From positions 178,186 through 242,185 of the forward strand of contig NZ_CAKTFO010000002.1 in the NCBI RefSeq assembly GCF_934560975.1: 64,000 bases of DNA. The letters are read 5' to 3'. Positions 17,729-26,518 of this stretch are shown piece by piece (position 1 is the stretch's first letter; each line of letters begins with the position of its first letter). The notes below the pieces were generated by a model. The model saw nothing but the letters and a program-made list of their open reading frames with translations. It did no database searches and had not been told where the DNA came from. A program made the translations under genes and the position numbers. Source of the DNA: an uncultured Sphingomonas sp. GTDB taxonomy: Bacteria > Pseudomonadota > Alphaproteobacteria > Sphingomonadales > Sphingomonadaceae.

Positions 17729-19846
17729 TTACTTGGCGGCCGGCTTCAGGCCATTATCCTCCAGCATCGGGCCGATATCCGGATCCTTGCCGTAGAAGGC
17801 GCGGAACATCGGGCCGTAATCCAGGCTATGGCCGCGCGACAGCACCATGTCGCGGAAACGCTGGCCGTTGGCGCGAGTCATGCCGCCATTCGCCTCGAAC
17901 CATTTATAGGCGTCCGCCTCCAGCATCTGCGTCCACAGATAGGCATAATAGCCCGCCGAATAGCCGTTGCCCCAGATGTGGAGGAAGTAGCTCGACCGAT
18001 AGCGCGGCGGGATGTTGCGCGTGTCCAGCCCCATATCGTCGAGCGCCTTCTTCTCGAACGCATCCACGTCCTGCTTCGGCGCGCTCGCCGGCAGGCTGTG
18101 CCAGTCCATGTCGAGCATCGCGGATTCCACGACCTCACCCAGGCCGTAGCCCCTGCCGAACGAGTCCGACCGCTTGATCTTGTTGATCAGCGCGGACGGG
18201 ATCGCCGCGCCGGTCTGGTAATGCTTGGCATAATTGGCGAGCACCCGCGGCTCCAGTGCCCAATGTTCGTTGAACTGCGACGGGAATTCCACGAAGTCGC
18301 GCGCCGTGTTGGTGCCGGACACGGTGGGATAGACCTGATCCGCGAACAGGCCGTGCAGAGCGTGGCCGAATTCGTGGAACATGGTGGTCACGTCGTCCCA
18401 CGTCACCAAAGCGGGCTGCCCCGCCGCCGGCTTCTGCAAATTGGCCACATTGTAGATCACCGGCTTGGTGCCGAGCAGCTTGGATTGCCCGACGAAGTTC
18501 GACATCCACGCGCCGCCATTCTTGTTGTCGCGCTTGAAATAATCGAAATACATCAGGCCGAGTTCGGACCCGTCCTTGTCATAGACGGTGTAGACCATCA
18601 CGTCGGGCTGATAGACGGGAATGTCGCTCCGCCGCTTGAAGGTGAGGCCGTACAGCTGGTTGGCGGCGTAGAAGACGCCCTGTTCCAGCACGCGGTTCAG
18701 CTCGAAATACGGCTTCAGCTCATTCTGGTCGAGGTCGTACTTGGCCTTGCGGACGCGCTCGGCATAACGCGACCAGTCCCACGGCGCGACGGTGAAATTC
18801 TCGCCGCCCGACTTGATCATCGCCTGGATCTCGGCGGCTTCCACCTTCTGCTGCGCCGCGAGCGGGCCGACCAGCTGGCCCATAAAGCCCTTGGCCGCAT
18901 CCGGCGTTTCCGCCATCTGATCGGCCAGCTTGTAATGCGCCCAGCTCTGGAAGCCGAGCAGCTTGGCCTTCTGCGCCCGCAGCCAGGCGAGCCGCTGGAG
19001 CGTGGCGCGCGTGTCGTTAGCGTCGCCCTTCTCCGCCCGCGTCCAGCTCTGGTTGAACAGCGCCTCGCGCGTGTCACGGACAGACAGGTTCTGGAGCAAG
19101 GGCTGCTGGGTGGTGTTCTGCAGCGGCAGAACATATTTGCCGGCGAGCCCGCGATCCTGCGCGTCCTTGGTGGCCGCGGCGATCTCCGCATCGCTCAAGC
19201 CCGCCAGCTTCGCCTTGTCGTCGACCACCAGCGCCCCTGCCTTGGCGGCGGCGAGCAACTTCTGCTGGAATGCGGTCTCCAGCGTCGCGATCTGCGTGTT
19301 GAGGTCGCGCAACTTGGCCTTGTTGGCATCGTTCAGCTGTGCGCCCGCCTGCACGAACTGACCATAGACGACCTTCAGCACCTGGGCCTGTTCCGGCGTC
19401 AGCTGCAGGGATCCCGCCTTGTCGTGCAGCGTCTTGATCCGCTGAAACAGCTTGGCGTCCAGCAGGATCGCGTCGCTATGCTGGGTCAGCTTGGGCGTCA
19501 CGGCGGTCTGCACCGCATCCAGCGTCGGATTGGTGTTGGAGGACACCACCGCCGAGAAGACGGAATTGACGCGGTCCAGCATCCGGCCCGACCGCTCCAT
19601 CGCCGCGATCGTGTTGTCGAAGGTCGGGGCGGCGGGATTGTCGGCGATGCGCGCTACCTCGGCAATCTGCTGGGCCATGCCCTGCTCGATCGCGGGCTGG
19701 TAATCCGCGTCCTTGATCAGGTCGAAGCGCGGCGCTTGGAACGGCAACGTGCTGGGGGTCGCGAACGGGTTGGTCGCCGCATGGCCCGCGCCCGCAAACA
19801 CACAGGCTGCCGCAGCCGAGCCAAGCAGCCACTTCGTGATGGTCAT
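17729..19846 (-). CDS. dcp: M3-family peptidyl-dipeptidase, exported (Dcp type)
   Basis: 705 residues from ATG 19846; a TTG three bases upstream is a poorer choice. A signal peptide (LLGSAAAACVFAGAGHA) precedes the mature enzyme. The zinc motif HEFGHALHGLF (HExGH) and the downstream third-ligand Glu region (FVEFPSQFNEHW) mark the M3 oligopeptidase family. Length and the C-terminal DYGPMFRAFYGKDPDIGPML segment match the Dcp subgroup, which removes C-terminal dipeptides from short peptides in the periplasm. It stands alone on the minus strand, divergent from altronate dehydratase across a 293-bp gap with several palindromes. Confidence 0.92.
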   Translation of the reverse strand: MTITKWLLGSAAAACVFAGAGHAATNPFATPSTLPFQAPRFDLIKDADYQPAIEQGMAQQIAEVARIADNPAAPTFDNTIAAMERSGRMLDRVNSVFSAVVSSNTNPTLDAVQTAVTPKLTQHSDAILLDAKLFQRIKTLHDKAGSLQLTPEQAQVLKVVYGQFVQAGAQLNDANKAKLRDLNTQIATLETAFQQKLLAAAKAGALVVDDKAKLAGLSDAEIAAATKDAQDRGLAGKYVLPLQNTTQQPLLQNLSVRDTREALFNQSWTRAEKGDANDTRATLQRLAWLRAQKAKLLGFQSWAHYKLADQMAETPDAAKGFMGQLVGPLAAQQKVEAAEIQAMIKSGGENFTVAPWDWSRYAERVRKAKYDLDQNELKPYFELNRVLEQGVFYAANQLYGLTFKRRSDIPVYQPDVMVYTVYDKDGSELGLMYFDYFKRDNKNGGAWMSNFVGQSKLLGTKPVIYNVANLQKPAAGQPALVTWDDVTTMFHEFGHALHGLFADQVYPTVSGTNTARDFVEFPSQFNEHWALEPRVLANYAKHYQTGAAIPSALINKIKRSDSFGRGYGLGEVVESAMLDMDWHSLPASAPKQDVDAFEKKALDDMGLDTRNIPPRYRSSYFLHIWGNGYSAGYYAYLWTQMLEADAYKWFEANGGMTRANGQRFRDMVLSRGHSLDYGPMFRAFYGKDPDIGPMLEDNGLKPAAK

Positions 19847-19892
19847 CAATGTGGGTCCTTATGGAAGGATAAGACAGGGGTATTGCCCCAAT

Positions 19893-19950
19893 CGTGGAAC
19901 CGTGCCGATCCAAAATCAAGCGGATCGGCAATGATTTAGATGGTTCCACG
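19893..19950. repeat. Nested inverted repeat in the dcp/uxaA intergenic region
   Basis: An outer pair CGTGGAACC (19893-19901) and GGTTCCACG (19942-19950) encloses an inner pair TGCCGATCC (19903-19911) and GGATCGGCA (19922-19930), all arms perfect 9-mers. The inner loop is 10 bases, and the outer arms are separated from the inner by 1 and 11 bases. It could form a stacked hairpin in RNA or be two overlapping operators. It sits 46 bp upstream of the dcp start on the minus strand. Confidence 0.7.
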
Positions 19951-20138
19951 GGTGATCGGCGCTGCATCATGGCGGTGCGGCAACGTCACACGCCACCTCG
20001 CTCTTTCCTTTACCGCTCGCGCGGTGTGGGATGGTATCCTACAAGATGGAACCACAAGGCGCCGCATGGCTGCCACTGCCTGCAATTCCGCAGGAAATGA
20101 GGCGGTGCGACAGCTGGCGAAGGATCGAGCGGCACTTA

Positions 20139-20151
20139 CATGGATACCATG
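20139..20151. promoter_or_regulatory. Palindrome covering the altronate dehydratase start codon
   Basis: CATGGATACCATG has perfect 5-base arms around ATA and contains both candidate ATG starts of the gene. A related half, TGGTATCC, occurs at 20032-20039, TGGAACCA at 20047-20054, and TGGTTCCA at 19941-19948. Uronate genes in proteobacteria are often controlled by GntR-family repressors with TGGTATACCA-like sites, so an operator is plausible. Confidence 0.4.
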
Positions 20152-21624
20152 ACCACTTCTTCCCTGTTCAGGATCGATCCGCGCGACGGCGTGGCCACGG
20201 CGCTTCGGGATCTTGCGGCCGGGGAGCAGGCGATGGGGCTCGTTCTGCGCGAGCCCGTGGCCAAGGGGCACAAGGTCGCGATTGCGCCGATCCGGGCCGG
20301 GGAGCCCGTCCTGAAGTTCGGATTTCCCATCGGCCGCGCGACCCGCGACATCGATCCGGGCGAGCATGTCCACGTCCACAATGTCGCCACCGCGCTGGAG
20401 GGCAGCGGGACCTACGGCTACGTCTCGCAACGCGACCGAACCGAGGCTGCGGGCTCCGCTTGCACCTTCCAAGGCTATGTTCGCGCGGACGGGCGGGTCG
20501 GCACCCGCAACGAGGTGTGGGTGCTGCCGACGGTCGGCTGTGTCGGCCGCACCGCCAGCCGCATCGCCGCCGCGGCGGCTGCAACGGCAGCCGGACGGAT
20601 CGATGGCGTCCACGCCTTCACCCACCCATTCGGCTGTTCCCAGCTTGGCGACGACCTGTCCGGCACGCGCCACATCTTGGCGGCGCTGGCGCAGCATCCC
20701 AATGCCGGCGGCGTGCTGATCGTCGGCCTGGGATGCGAGTCCAACCAGCTCGACGCCTTGCTGGCCGAGGTGGAGCCTGCCGCCCGCGCCCGCATCCGCA
20801 CCCTGATCGCACAACGCAGCGAGGATGAGATCGAGGAGGGCGTGGCACTGGTCGACGAACTGATCGCCCTTGCCGCACAAGACCGCCGGCAGGATGTGCC
20901 GCTGTCCAAGCTGGTCTTGGGGGTGAAGTGCGGCGGATCGGACGGTTTTTCCGGCCTTACCGCCAATCCCCTGGTCGGGCGGATGAGCGATGCGGTGACC
21001 GAAGCCGGCGGCACCGCGATCCTGACCGAGATACCGGAGATCTTCGGCGCGGAGCAGCTGCTGATGCAGCGCGCGGAACGCGAAGACGTCTTCCACGGGA
21101 TCGTTGATCTGGTGAACGGCTTCAAACGCTACTTCACCGACCATGGCGAACCTGTGTCGGAGAACCCCTCCCCCGGGAACATCGCCGGCGGCATCACGAC
21201 GCTGGAGGAGAAATCGCTGGGTGCCGTGCAAAAGGCCGGTCATGCCACCGTCACCGACGTGCGCTATTATGGAGATCGGGTGCGCCGCACCGGCCTGACG
21301 TTGCTGGAGGCGCCGGGCAACGATGCGGTATCCTCCACCGCCCTTTCGGCGGCGGGGGCGACCGTGATCCTGTTCACCACCGGGCGCGGGACGCCGCTGG
21401 GTTTCCCCGTGCCGACCATCAAGATCGCGTCCAACAGCGACCTTGCGCGGCGCAAGTCGGGCTGGATCGATTTCGACGCGGGGCAGGTGCTGGACGATGG
21501 GCTGGACCAGACCGCCGGCGACCTGCTAGCCAAGATCCGCGCGGTGGCGTCGGGCGAGGAAACCGCATCCGAACGCAATGGCGAGCGGGAGATCGCCATC
21601 TGGAAACGGGGCGTCACGCTCTGA
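20140..21624 (+). CDS. uxaA: Altronate dehydratase (UxaA family)
   Basis: 494 residues; the ATG at 20140 or the one nine bases later could be used, and no strong ribosome-binding site separates them. The N-terminal SAF-type domain (about 1-95) precedes the main UxaA/GarD domain with RVGTRNEVWVLPTVGC, HPFGCSQLGDD, GLGCESNQ and LGVKCGGSDGFSG; these Cys-containing motifs bind the metal centre. The enzyme dehydrates D-altronate to 2-keto-3-deoxygluconate in galacturonate breakdown, so the locus probably links to pectin use. No uxaB/uxaC or kdg genes are adjacent in the window. Confidence 0.9.
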   Translation: MDTMTTSSLFRIDPRDGVATALRDLAAGEQAMGLVLREPVAKGHKVAIAPIRAGEPVLKFGFPIGRATRDIDPGEHVHVHNVATALEGSGTYGYVSQRDRTEAAGSACTFQGYVRADGRVGTRNEVWVLPTVGCVGRTASRIAAAAAATAAGRIDGVHAFTHPFGCSQLGDDLSGTRHILAALAQHPNAGGVLIVGLGCESNQLDALLAEVEPAARARIRTLIAQRSEDEIEEGVALVDELIALAAQDRRQDVPLSKLVLGVKCGGSDGFSGLTANPLVGRMSDAVTEAGGTAILTEIPEIFGAEQLLMQRAEREDVFHGIVDLVNGFKRYFTDHGEPVSENPSPGNIAGGITTLEEKSLGAVQKAGHATVTDVRYYGDRVRRTGLTLLEAPGNDAVSSTALSAAGATVILFTTGRGTPLGFPVPTIKIASNSDLARRKSGWIDFDAGQVLDDGLDQTAGDLLAKIRAVASGEETASERNGEREIAIWKRGVTL

Positions 21625-21652
21625 CGCGCCTGCCGCTGGATGCGCTGGATAA

Positions 21653-21680
21653 AGGGGCGACAGGATTGTCCCCCGCCCCT
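21653..21680. terminator. Hairpin between convergent uxaA and Crp/Fnr genes
   Basis: AGGGGCGACA (21653-21662) pairs with TGTC (21667-21670) plus CGCCCCT (21674-21680), leaving a 3-base bulge. It fills the 59-bp gap between two convergent stops. The lack of a T-tract makes its efficiency uncertain. Confidence 0.5.
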
Positions 21681-21683
21681 GCC

Positions 21684-22430
21684 TCAGCCTGATTGCGCCA
21701 AGGCGTTCCTGCGGTGGTCCCACGTAATCCGTACGGGATTCCGCTCCAGCGCGAGCGCCAGGGCGACCGGGTCGGACAGCACCAACTGACCGCCCTTCAG
21801 CACGATCTCCTCGCGGCGGCGCAGGATCTGCAGCGTGCGGTTCACGTGAACCGGCGTCAGGCCAACGGCATCGGCCAGCATTTCCTGCGTCAGCGGCAGC
21901 GCGAAACTGTCCTGATCCGCCAGGCCGCAGGTGCCGAGCCGTTCCAGCAGTTCCAGGAACAGATCGGTGATCCGCTCCTCCGCATTTAACCGGCCGAGCC
22001 GGGTGATGGTCGCCAGCAAATATGCCTCATCCAGACCGTGGCTGAGCGCATAGGCTTCGGCCAAAGCGGCCGAACCATCCGAAGAGGGCGCGATGCACAC
22101 TTCCACGTCGGTAAGCGCGATCACGCTGGACATGGCGACCGGCCGGGCATGATGGCAATTGCCGATCAGGTCGCCGGGCAGCATCAGGCTCATGATCTGG
22201 CGCCGCCCGTCCGCCAGCAGGCGGATACGCGCGGCCCAGCCCTTCAGAACCAGCAGGGATTCGGTGATCGGCGCACCTTCACTCAGCAGTTCACGCCGGG
22301 CGCGGATGAAACGGGTGCGCTGGAATGCCGTCGCCAACGCACTCCTGGCGACATCGTCAAGCGTGGTCAGCGTGTCGAGCCGGCGCATCGCCGGCTGAAC
22401 TTCGGCGGCAAGTATAGCAGGCTTGATCAT
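21684..22430 (-). CDS. Crp/Fnr-family transcriptional regulator
   Basis: 248 residues from the ATG at 22430, with AGGGGA eight bases upstream and an ATGA overlap with the receiver gene. The N-terminal cyclic-nucleotide-binding-type barrel (about residues 20-140) includes GWAARIRLLADGRRQIMSLM and LPGDLIGNCHH. The C-terminal winged helix has LTQEMLADAVGLTPVHVNRT as its helix-turn-helix. There is no N-terminal Fnr-type cysteine cluster, so it is not an oxygen-sensing Fe-S form. Coupled translation with a receiver and an HWE kinase suggests that all three belong to one response. Its ligand and targets are not visible. Confidence 0.88.
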   Translation of the reverse strand: MIKPAILAAEVQPAMRRLDTLTTLDDVARSALATAFQRTRFIRARRELLSEGAPITESLLVLKGWAARIRLLADGRRQIMSLMLPGDLIGNCHHARPVAMSSVIALTDVEVCIAPSSDGSAALAEAYALSHGLDEAYLLATITRLGRLNAEERITDLFLELLERLGTCGLADQDSFALPLTQEMLADAVGLTPVHVNRTLQILRRREEIVLKGGQLVLSDPVALALALERNPVRITWDHRRNALAQSG

Positions 22431-22807
22431 GTCTGGGTCTCCCCTGTCAAAAGCCGCACCAGACCATCCAACAGGTCGGTCGTGCCAAGCGGCTTCGTTG
22501 CGTGAGGAACGCCGCGATACGCATCCGGCAGCGCCCAATCGTCATAACCGGTCAAAAACATATACGGCACCCCGCGCTGCGTCAGGAGATCTGCGATGGG
22601 AAAGGAATGATCCCCTTCCAGATTGACGTCGAGCAAGGCCCCATCGAGATTACCCTCCGAAGCAATGGCCAGACCGGCTTCAAGGTCGGCAACGGGGCCG
22701 ACCGGAACCGCACCCGCATCCGCCAATACGCCCTTCAGATCTGTCGCGATAAAATACTCGTCCTCGACGATCAAGATGCGCTTCCCCGTCAACAGGTTGC
22801 CAGCCAT
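22427..22807 (-). CDS. Single-domain response regulator receiver
   Basis: 126 residues from the ATG at 22807, whose ribosome-binding site overlaps the kinase stop (TAGGAG). It is a CheY-like receiver only: acidic pair Glu15-Asp16 in IVEDEYF, phospho-acceptor Asp60 in GALLDVNLEGD, Thr in MFLTGYDD and Lys in ATKPLGTTDLL. There is no output domain, so signalling must go through a partner. The kinase ends 4 bp upstream and the Crp/Fnr regulator starts in its stop codon. In alphaproteobacteria such receivers paired with HWE/HisKA_2 kinases commonly shuttle phosphate or act as sinks. Confidence 0.9.
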   Translation of the reverse strand: MAGNLLTGKRILIVEDEYFIATDLKGVLADAGAVPVGPVADLEAGLAIASEGNLDGALLDVNLEGDHSFPIADLLTQRGVPYMFLTGYDDWALPDAYRGVPHATKPLGTTDLLDGLVRLLTGETQT

Positions 22808-22811
22808 ACTC

Positions 22812-23990
22812 CTACCCCCTAATTTCCCTATCGGTGACGGTCTCCTCGGGCAGTGGCAGACGTATCCAGCAACGAACACCTCCCCCACGAAACTCCAATT
22901 CCGTGTCCGCGCCCAATTGATATGGCAAAGCTTCCTCGATCAATTCCCTGCCGAAACCTCGACGACTTGGCTGAATCGCGATCGCCGGCATGCCCTGTTC
23001 GATCCAACTAAGGTCAAGCGAACGGGGTTCTCCACAATCCATGTTAATTTCCCAGCGCACATCCAATTTAGCCTGTGATTGGGCAAATGCCCCATATTTC
23101 ACGGCGTTCGTGGTCAGTTCATGGATCGCAAGCCCCAGCGTCTGGGCGACCTTGAGAGGCAGGCTGACGCTCGGCCCCTCGATGGTTACCGACGGTCCGT
23201 CGGTCACGCCCACAGTGAGAAATTCGTCGCGGATCAGGCTTTCCAGGTCGGTTTCGCCACGCATGGTCTTGCTGCCGATGACCTGCGTTCGCGCAAGCGC
23301 ATTCAGCCGCCCGCTGAAATGGTCGGCGATCGTCTCCAGATCCCCGCCGGCCTCCACGGTGCGGCCGAACACCGATCGTACGACAGTCAGCATGTTCCTG
23401 ACGCGGTGCTGCAATTCGGCGAGCAGCACCTTCTGCCGGTGTTGGAGCTTCAGCAGGTCGTCGACGTCGGTCGACGTGCCCAGCCATTCCAGGATCGTGC
23501 CGTCGGCCCCGCGAACCGAGGACGCGCGCGTGCGAAAATGGCGGTAACGCCCTTGCAACTTATGGTATATGCGCGCCTCCACGTCGAAATGGCTGCCGCT
23601 GCTGGCACGGGCCCATTCCGCGCGCGCGGCGCTGCGGTCGTCGGGATGCAATGCCTGCAGCCAGCCATGGCCGAGGCTGTCGTCCATGCTGAGCCCGGTA
23701 TAGGTCGTCCATTGCGGGCTGGCCCAGGTCCAGCAGCCGCCGTCCACGGCCCGCCAGACGAGTTGCGGCATGCCCTCGACCAACGTCCTGAACCGCGCTT
23801 CGCTTTCGATCAGGGCTGCGTTCTTGGCGGCAAGTTCGCGCTCGGTGTTCCCCCCACCGGAGCTGCCCGGACTTTCTGCCGTTGCGATGGTTCCGGACGA
23901 TGCGGCAAGAGCGGCGCGCAGGCGCTCGATCTCCAGCCGCAAGTGCGCGGTGTCGTGCAGCGCCGGATCATGTTCGTGGGCTTCGGCCAT
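22812..23990 (-). CDS. PAS-containing HWE-family sensor histidine kinase
   Basis: 392 residues from an ATG preceded by AAGGAGCGAC. A short N-terminal coiled stretch (residues 10-65) is followed by a PAS domain with PAC motif (about 65-180) and the phospho-acceptor His195 in LLAELQHRVRN, the sequence hallmark of HWE/HisKA_2 kinases. The ATPase domain has HELTTNAVKYGA and a late GFGRELIEEALPYQL segment. There is no membrane segment, so it is a cytoplasmic sensor, possibly of light or redox via PAS; the Asn-Cys-Arg LOV motif is not present. It is the first gene of the minus-strand signalling operon. Confidence 0.92.
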   Translation of the reverse strand: MAEAHEHDPALHDTAHLRLEIERLRAALAASSGTIATAESPGSSGGGNTERELAAKNAALIESEARFRTLVEGMPQLVWRAVDGGCWTWASPQWTTYTGLSMDDSLGHGWLQALHPDDRSAARAEWARASSGSHFDVEARIYHKLQGRYRHFRTRASSVRGADGTILEWLGTSTDVDDLLKLQHRQKVLLAELQHRVRNMLTVVRSVFGRTVEAGGDLETIADHFSGRLNALARTQVIGSKTMRGETDLESLIRDEFLTVGVTDGPSVTIEGPSVSLPLKVAQTLGLAIHELTTNAVKYGAFAQSQAKLDVRWEINMDCGEPRSLDLSWIEQGMPAIAIQPSRRGFGRELIEEALPYQLGADTELEFRGGGVRCWIRLPLPEETVTDREIRG

Positions 23991-24118
23991 GTCGCTCCTT
24001 CCGAACGCGTCGGTAAACGTCGCAACCGGTATGAAGGTGCCCGCCGAAAGGAGCCAGAGCGTCGTTCAAGCGCCAGGAGACCCGCCGCGAACGGCTGGGC
24101 AGCCCCGACCCTCTCCGT

Positions 24119-26296
24119 TCAGGCAGCTTCCATCGTCGGCCGCGCGCCGACCAGCTGCGCAAGCGGCACGGGACGACCCAGCAGGTATCCTTGCATCATC
24201 GCGCAGCCCTGCCGCACCAGCAAATCGCGTTGCTCGATCTCTTCCACACCCTCAGCGATCACGTCGATATCTAGGCCCTGTGCCAATTGCACCATTGCCG
24301 ACACGATCGCGGCATCGCCCGTGTCCGTGCAGATGTCCTGCACGAAGCTGCGGTCGATCTTGATGCGGGTCAGCGGATACCGCTTGAGCATGCTGAGCGA
24401 CGCAAACCCGGTGCCGAAATCGTCAAACGCGATGCCAACGCCACGCTGCTTCAACTTTTGCAGCGGCAGCAGCATGGTTTCGTCGTGCCGGAGGATGATG
24501 TCTTCCGTGATTTCCAGTTCCAGCGCCTGGGGCGGCAATCCGCTGCGTTCCAGCGCCGCCTCCACGTCGGCGGCCAGGTCACCGGTGCGGAACTGCGCCC
24601 CGAACAGGTTGACGCCGATGACGAGGTCGGGCCAGCGCCGTCGCAGCACGGCACCATCGGCACAGGCCCGTGTCAGGGTCCATGCGCCCACCGCCGGCGC
24701 CAGCTGGCTCGACTGGATGGATTGCAGGAACCGGCCGGGGGTCAGCAGCCCTTCGGTCGGGTGGTGCCAGCGCAGCAGCGCCTCCACCCCCCGCATCGTG
24801 TCGCCGGCGACATCGACCTGCGGCTGGTAGAACAATTCGAACTCGTCATGGTCGAGCGCGCGCCGCACCTCGCCCGCCAGCGCGAAGCGGCCGAGTGCCG
24901 CCTCCTTCAGGCGCGGGGTGAACATGCGGCGACAATCGCGGCCCTCGGCCTTCGCCTGGTACATCGCCAGATCCGCCGCGGACAGCAGCATCTCGGCCGT
25001 GTCGCCATGGTCAGGGTACAGGGCGATGCCGACGCTGGCGCTCACCTGGATCAACTGCTCTTCGACCCGGACCGGCTCGACCACCACGTCGATCAGGGCA
25101 TCGGCGATCCGGCACGCTTCTTCCTCGGCGCGACATCCCGGCATCAGCACGGCGAACTCGTCTCCGCCCCACCGGGCAATCACGTCATTCTCGCGCAACT
25201 GGCGGCGCAGGCGCCTGGCGATGCGCTGCAGCACCGCATCCCCTGCGCCATGGCCCAGCGTGTCATTGACGTCCTTGAACCGGTCGAGGTCGATCATCAG
25301 GACGGCAGCGCCCTCCTCCGCCGCGATGCAGTCGCTGATGCGTTCAGTCAGCACGGTACGGTTGGCGAGGCCGGTCAGCCCGTCATGGTGCGCCAGCCTG
25401 AACAAGCGTTCCTCATTCTGTCGCCGTTCGGTGATGTTGCGGATGATCGCGCCATAATGCGCCAGCCCGTCATGCCGCCACATGGACAGCGACAGTTCGA
25501 CAGGAAATTCCTGCTCCTGCTTGTTGGCGGCGGTCAGCTCCACGGTCTTGCCCACCAGCCGCGGCGCACCGCCACCCGTTACCCGGCGCATTCCGTCATT
25601 ATGCCCGTCGCGCATCCTTTCCGGCACGATGATGTCGATGAACGATCCCACTGCCTCCTGTTCGGAAAAGCCGAACAGGGCTTCCGCCGACGCATTCCAG
25701 AAGGTGATCGCTCCAGTGTGATCGGTGCAGACGATCCCGTCAGGCGACGTGGCCGCGATATTCTCGAACCGCGACTGGCTGGCGGCGCGCGCAATGTCCA
25801 GGCGGCGCATTTCCAGTCGGTCCAGCACCACGGCGGCAAACGTCTTGAGGTCGTGCTGCTCCTGGGAGGACAGGCCGCTGCGCGGGCGATGATCAATGAT
25901 GCACAATGTGCCGAGGGCATGGCCGTCCGGCGCACGCAGCGGCACGCCCGCGTAGAAGCGGATGAACGGAGCCGCGGTGACCAGCGGATTGTCCGCGAAC
26001 CGGATGTCGAGCTGCGCGTCCGGGATGATCAGCATATCCTGGCAAGGCAACGACAGAGCATGGGCGCAGAAGGAGATGTCCCGCGCCGTTTCGCAGACGT
26101 CCACGCCGGTGTGCGCCCTGAAGATCTGCCGGCTGCGTTCCACGATCGACACCAGCACGATCGGCACGTCGAAGAACCGTTTGGCGAGCTGGACGATATC
26201 GTCCAGCTCCACCACCGGCTCATCGGATTGCAGGTCATACTGCGCGAGCGCGGCCAGCCGGGCATCCTCGTTGAACAGATGTGGAGCCGACTTCAT
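24119..26296 (-). CDS. GAF-PAS-GGDEF-EAL cyclic-di-GMP protein
   Basis: 725 residues. An N-terminal GAF domain (about 20-170; FFDVPIVLVSIVERSRQIF) is followed by PAS (about 180-300), a diguanylate cyclase domain with intact RWGGDEFAVL, and a phosphodiesterase domain beginning EALLRWHHP and containing DDFGTGFASLSMLKRYPL. Both catalytic signatures are complete, so it may make and degrade cyclic di-GMP, with direction set by the sensory domains. No transmembrane segment is seen. It is separated by 128 bp from the kinase operon on the same strand and probably has its own promoter within 26297-26518. Confidence 0.93.
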   Translation of the reverse strand: MKSAPHLFNEDARLAALAQYDLQSDEPVVELDDIVQLAKRFFDVPIVLVSIVERSRQIFRAHTGVDVCETARDISFCAHALSLPCQDMLIIPDAQLDIRFADNPLVTAAPFIRFYAGVPLRAPDGHALGTLCIIDHRPRSGLSSQEQHDLKTFAAVVLDRLEMRRLDIARAASQSRFENIAATSPDGIVCTDHTGAITFWNASAEALFGFSEQEAVGSFIDIIVPERMRDGHNDGMRRVTGGGAPRLVGKTVELTAANKQEQEFPVELSLSMWRHDGLAHYGAIIRNITERRQNEERLFRLAHHDGLTGLANRTVLTERISDCIAAEEGAAVLMIDLDRFKDVNDTLGHGAGDAVLQRIARRLRRQLRENDVIARWGGDEFAVLMPGCRAEEEACRIADALIDVVVEPVRVEEQLIQVSASVGIALYPDHGDTAEMLLSAADLAMYQAKAEGRDCRRMFTPRLKEAALGRFALAGEVRRALDHDEFELFYQPQVDVAGDTMRGVEALLRWHHPTEGLLTPGRFLQSIQSSQLAPAVGAWTLTRACADGAVLRRRWPDLVIGVNLFGAQFRTGDLAADVEAALERSGLPPQALELEITEDIILRHDETMLLPLQKLKQRGVGIAFDDFGTGFASLSMLKRYPLTRIKIDRSFVQDICTDTGDAAIVSAMVQLAQGLDIDVIAEGVEEIEQRDLLVRQGCAMMQGYLLGRPVPLAQLVGARPTMEAA

Positions 26297-26518
26297 CAGA
26301 CCGTTTCTCTTGCCGCAAGCATGACAATGTGGTTGACACGCAACGATGTAGATCCCGTAAATGCACCGTCATCGATGCAGGGTTCGGGACGAATCCATCC
26401 CGCCGCGCGGCCAGCCGAGACAGACGTCGCCATGCGTCGCCGATTGTCCCGCCGGGAACGATCCGCCGTTCGCGACCACTATCAGAATAGCGGGTTTTCC
26501 CGTGGTCGACGCAATGTC

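Noticed and set aside
26333..26338. TTGACA on the plus strand in the 26297-26518 gap
   Set aside because: It points towards the 3' end of a minus-strand gene and no -10 box or gene follows.
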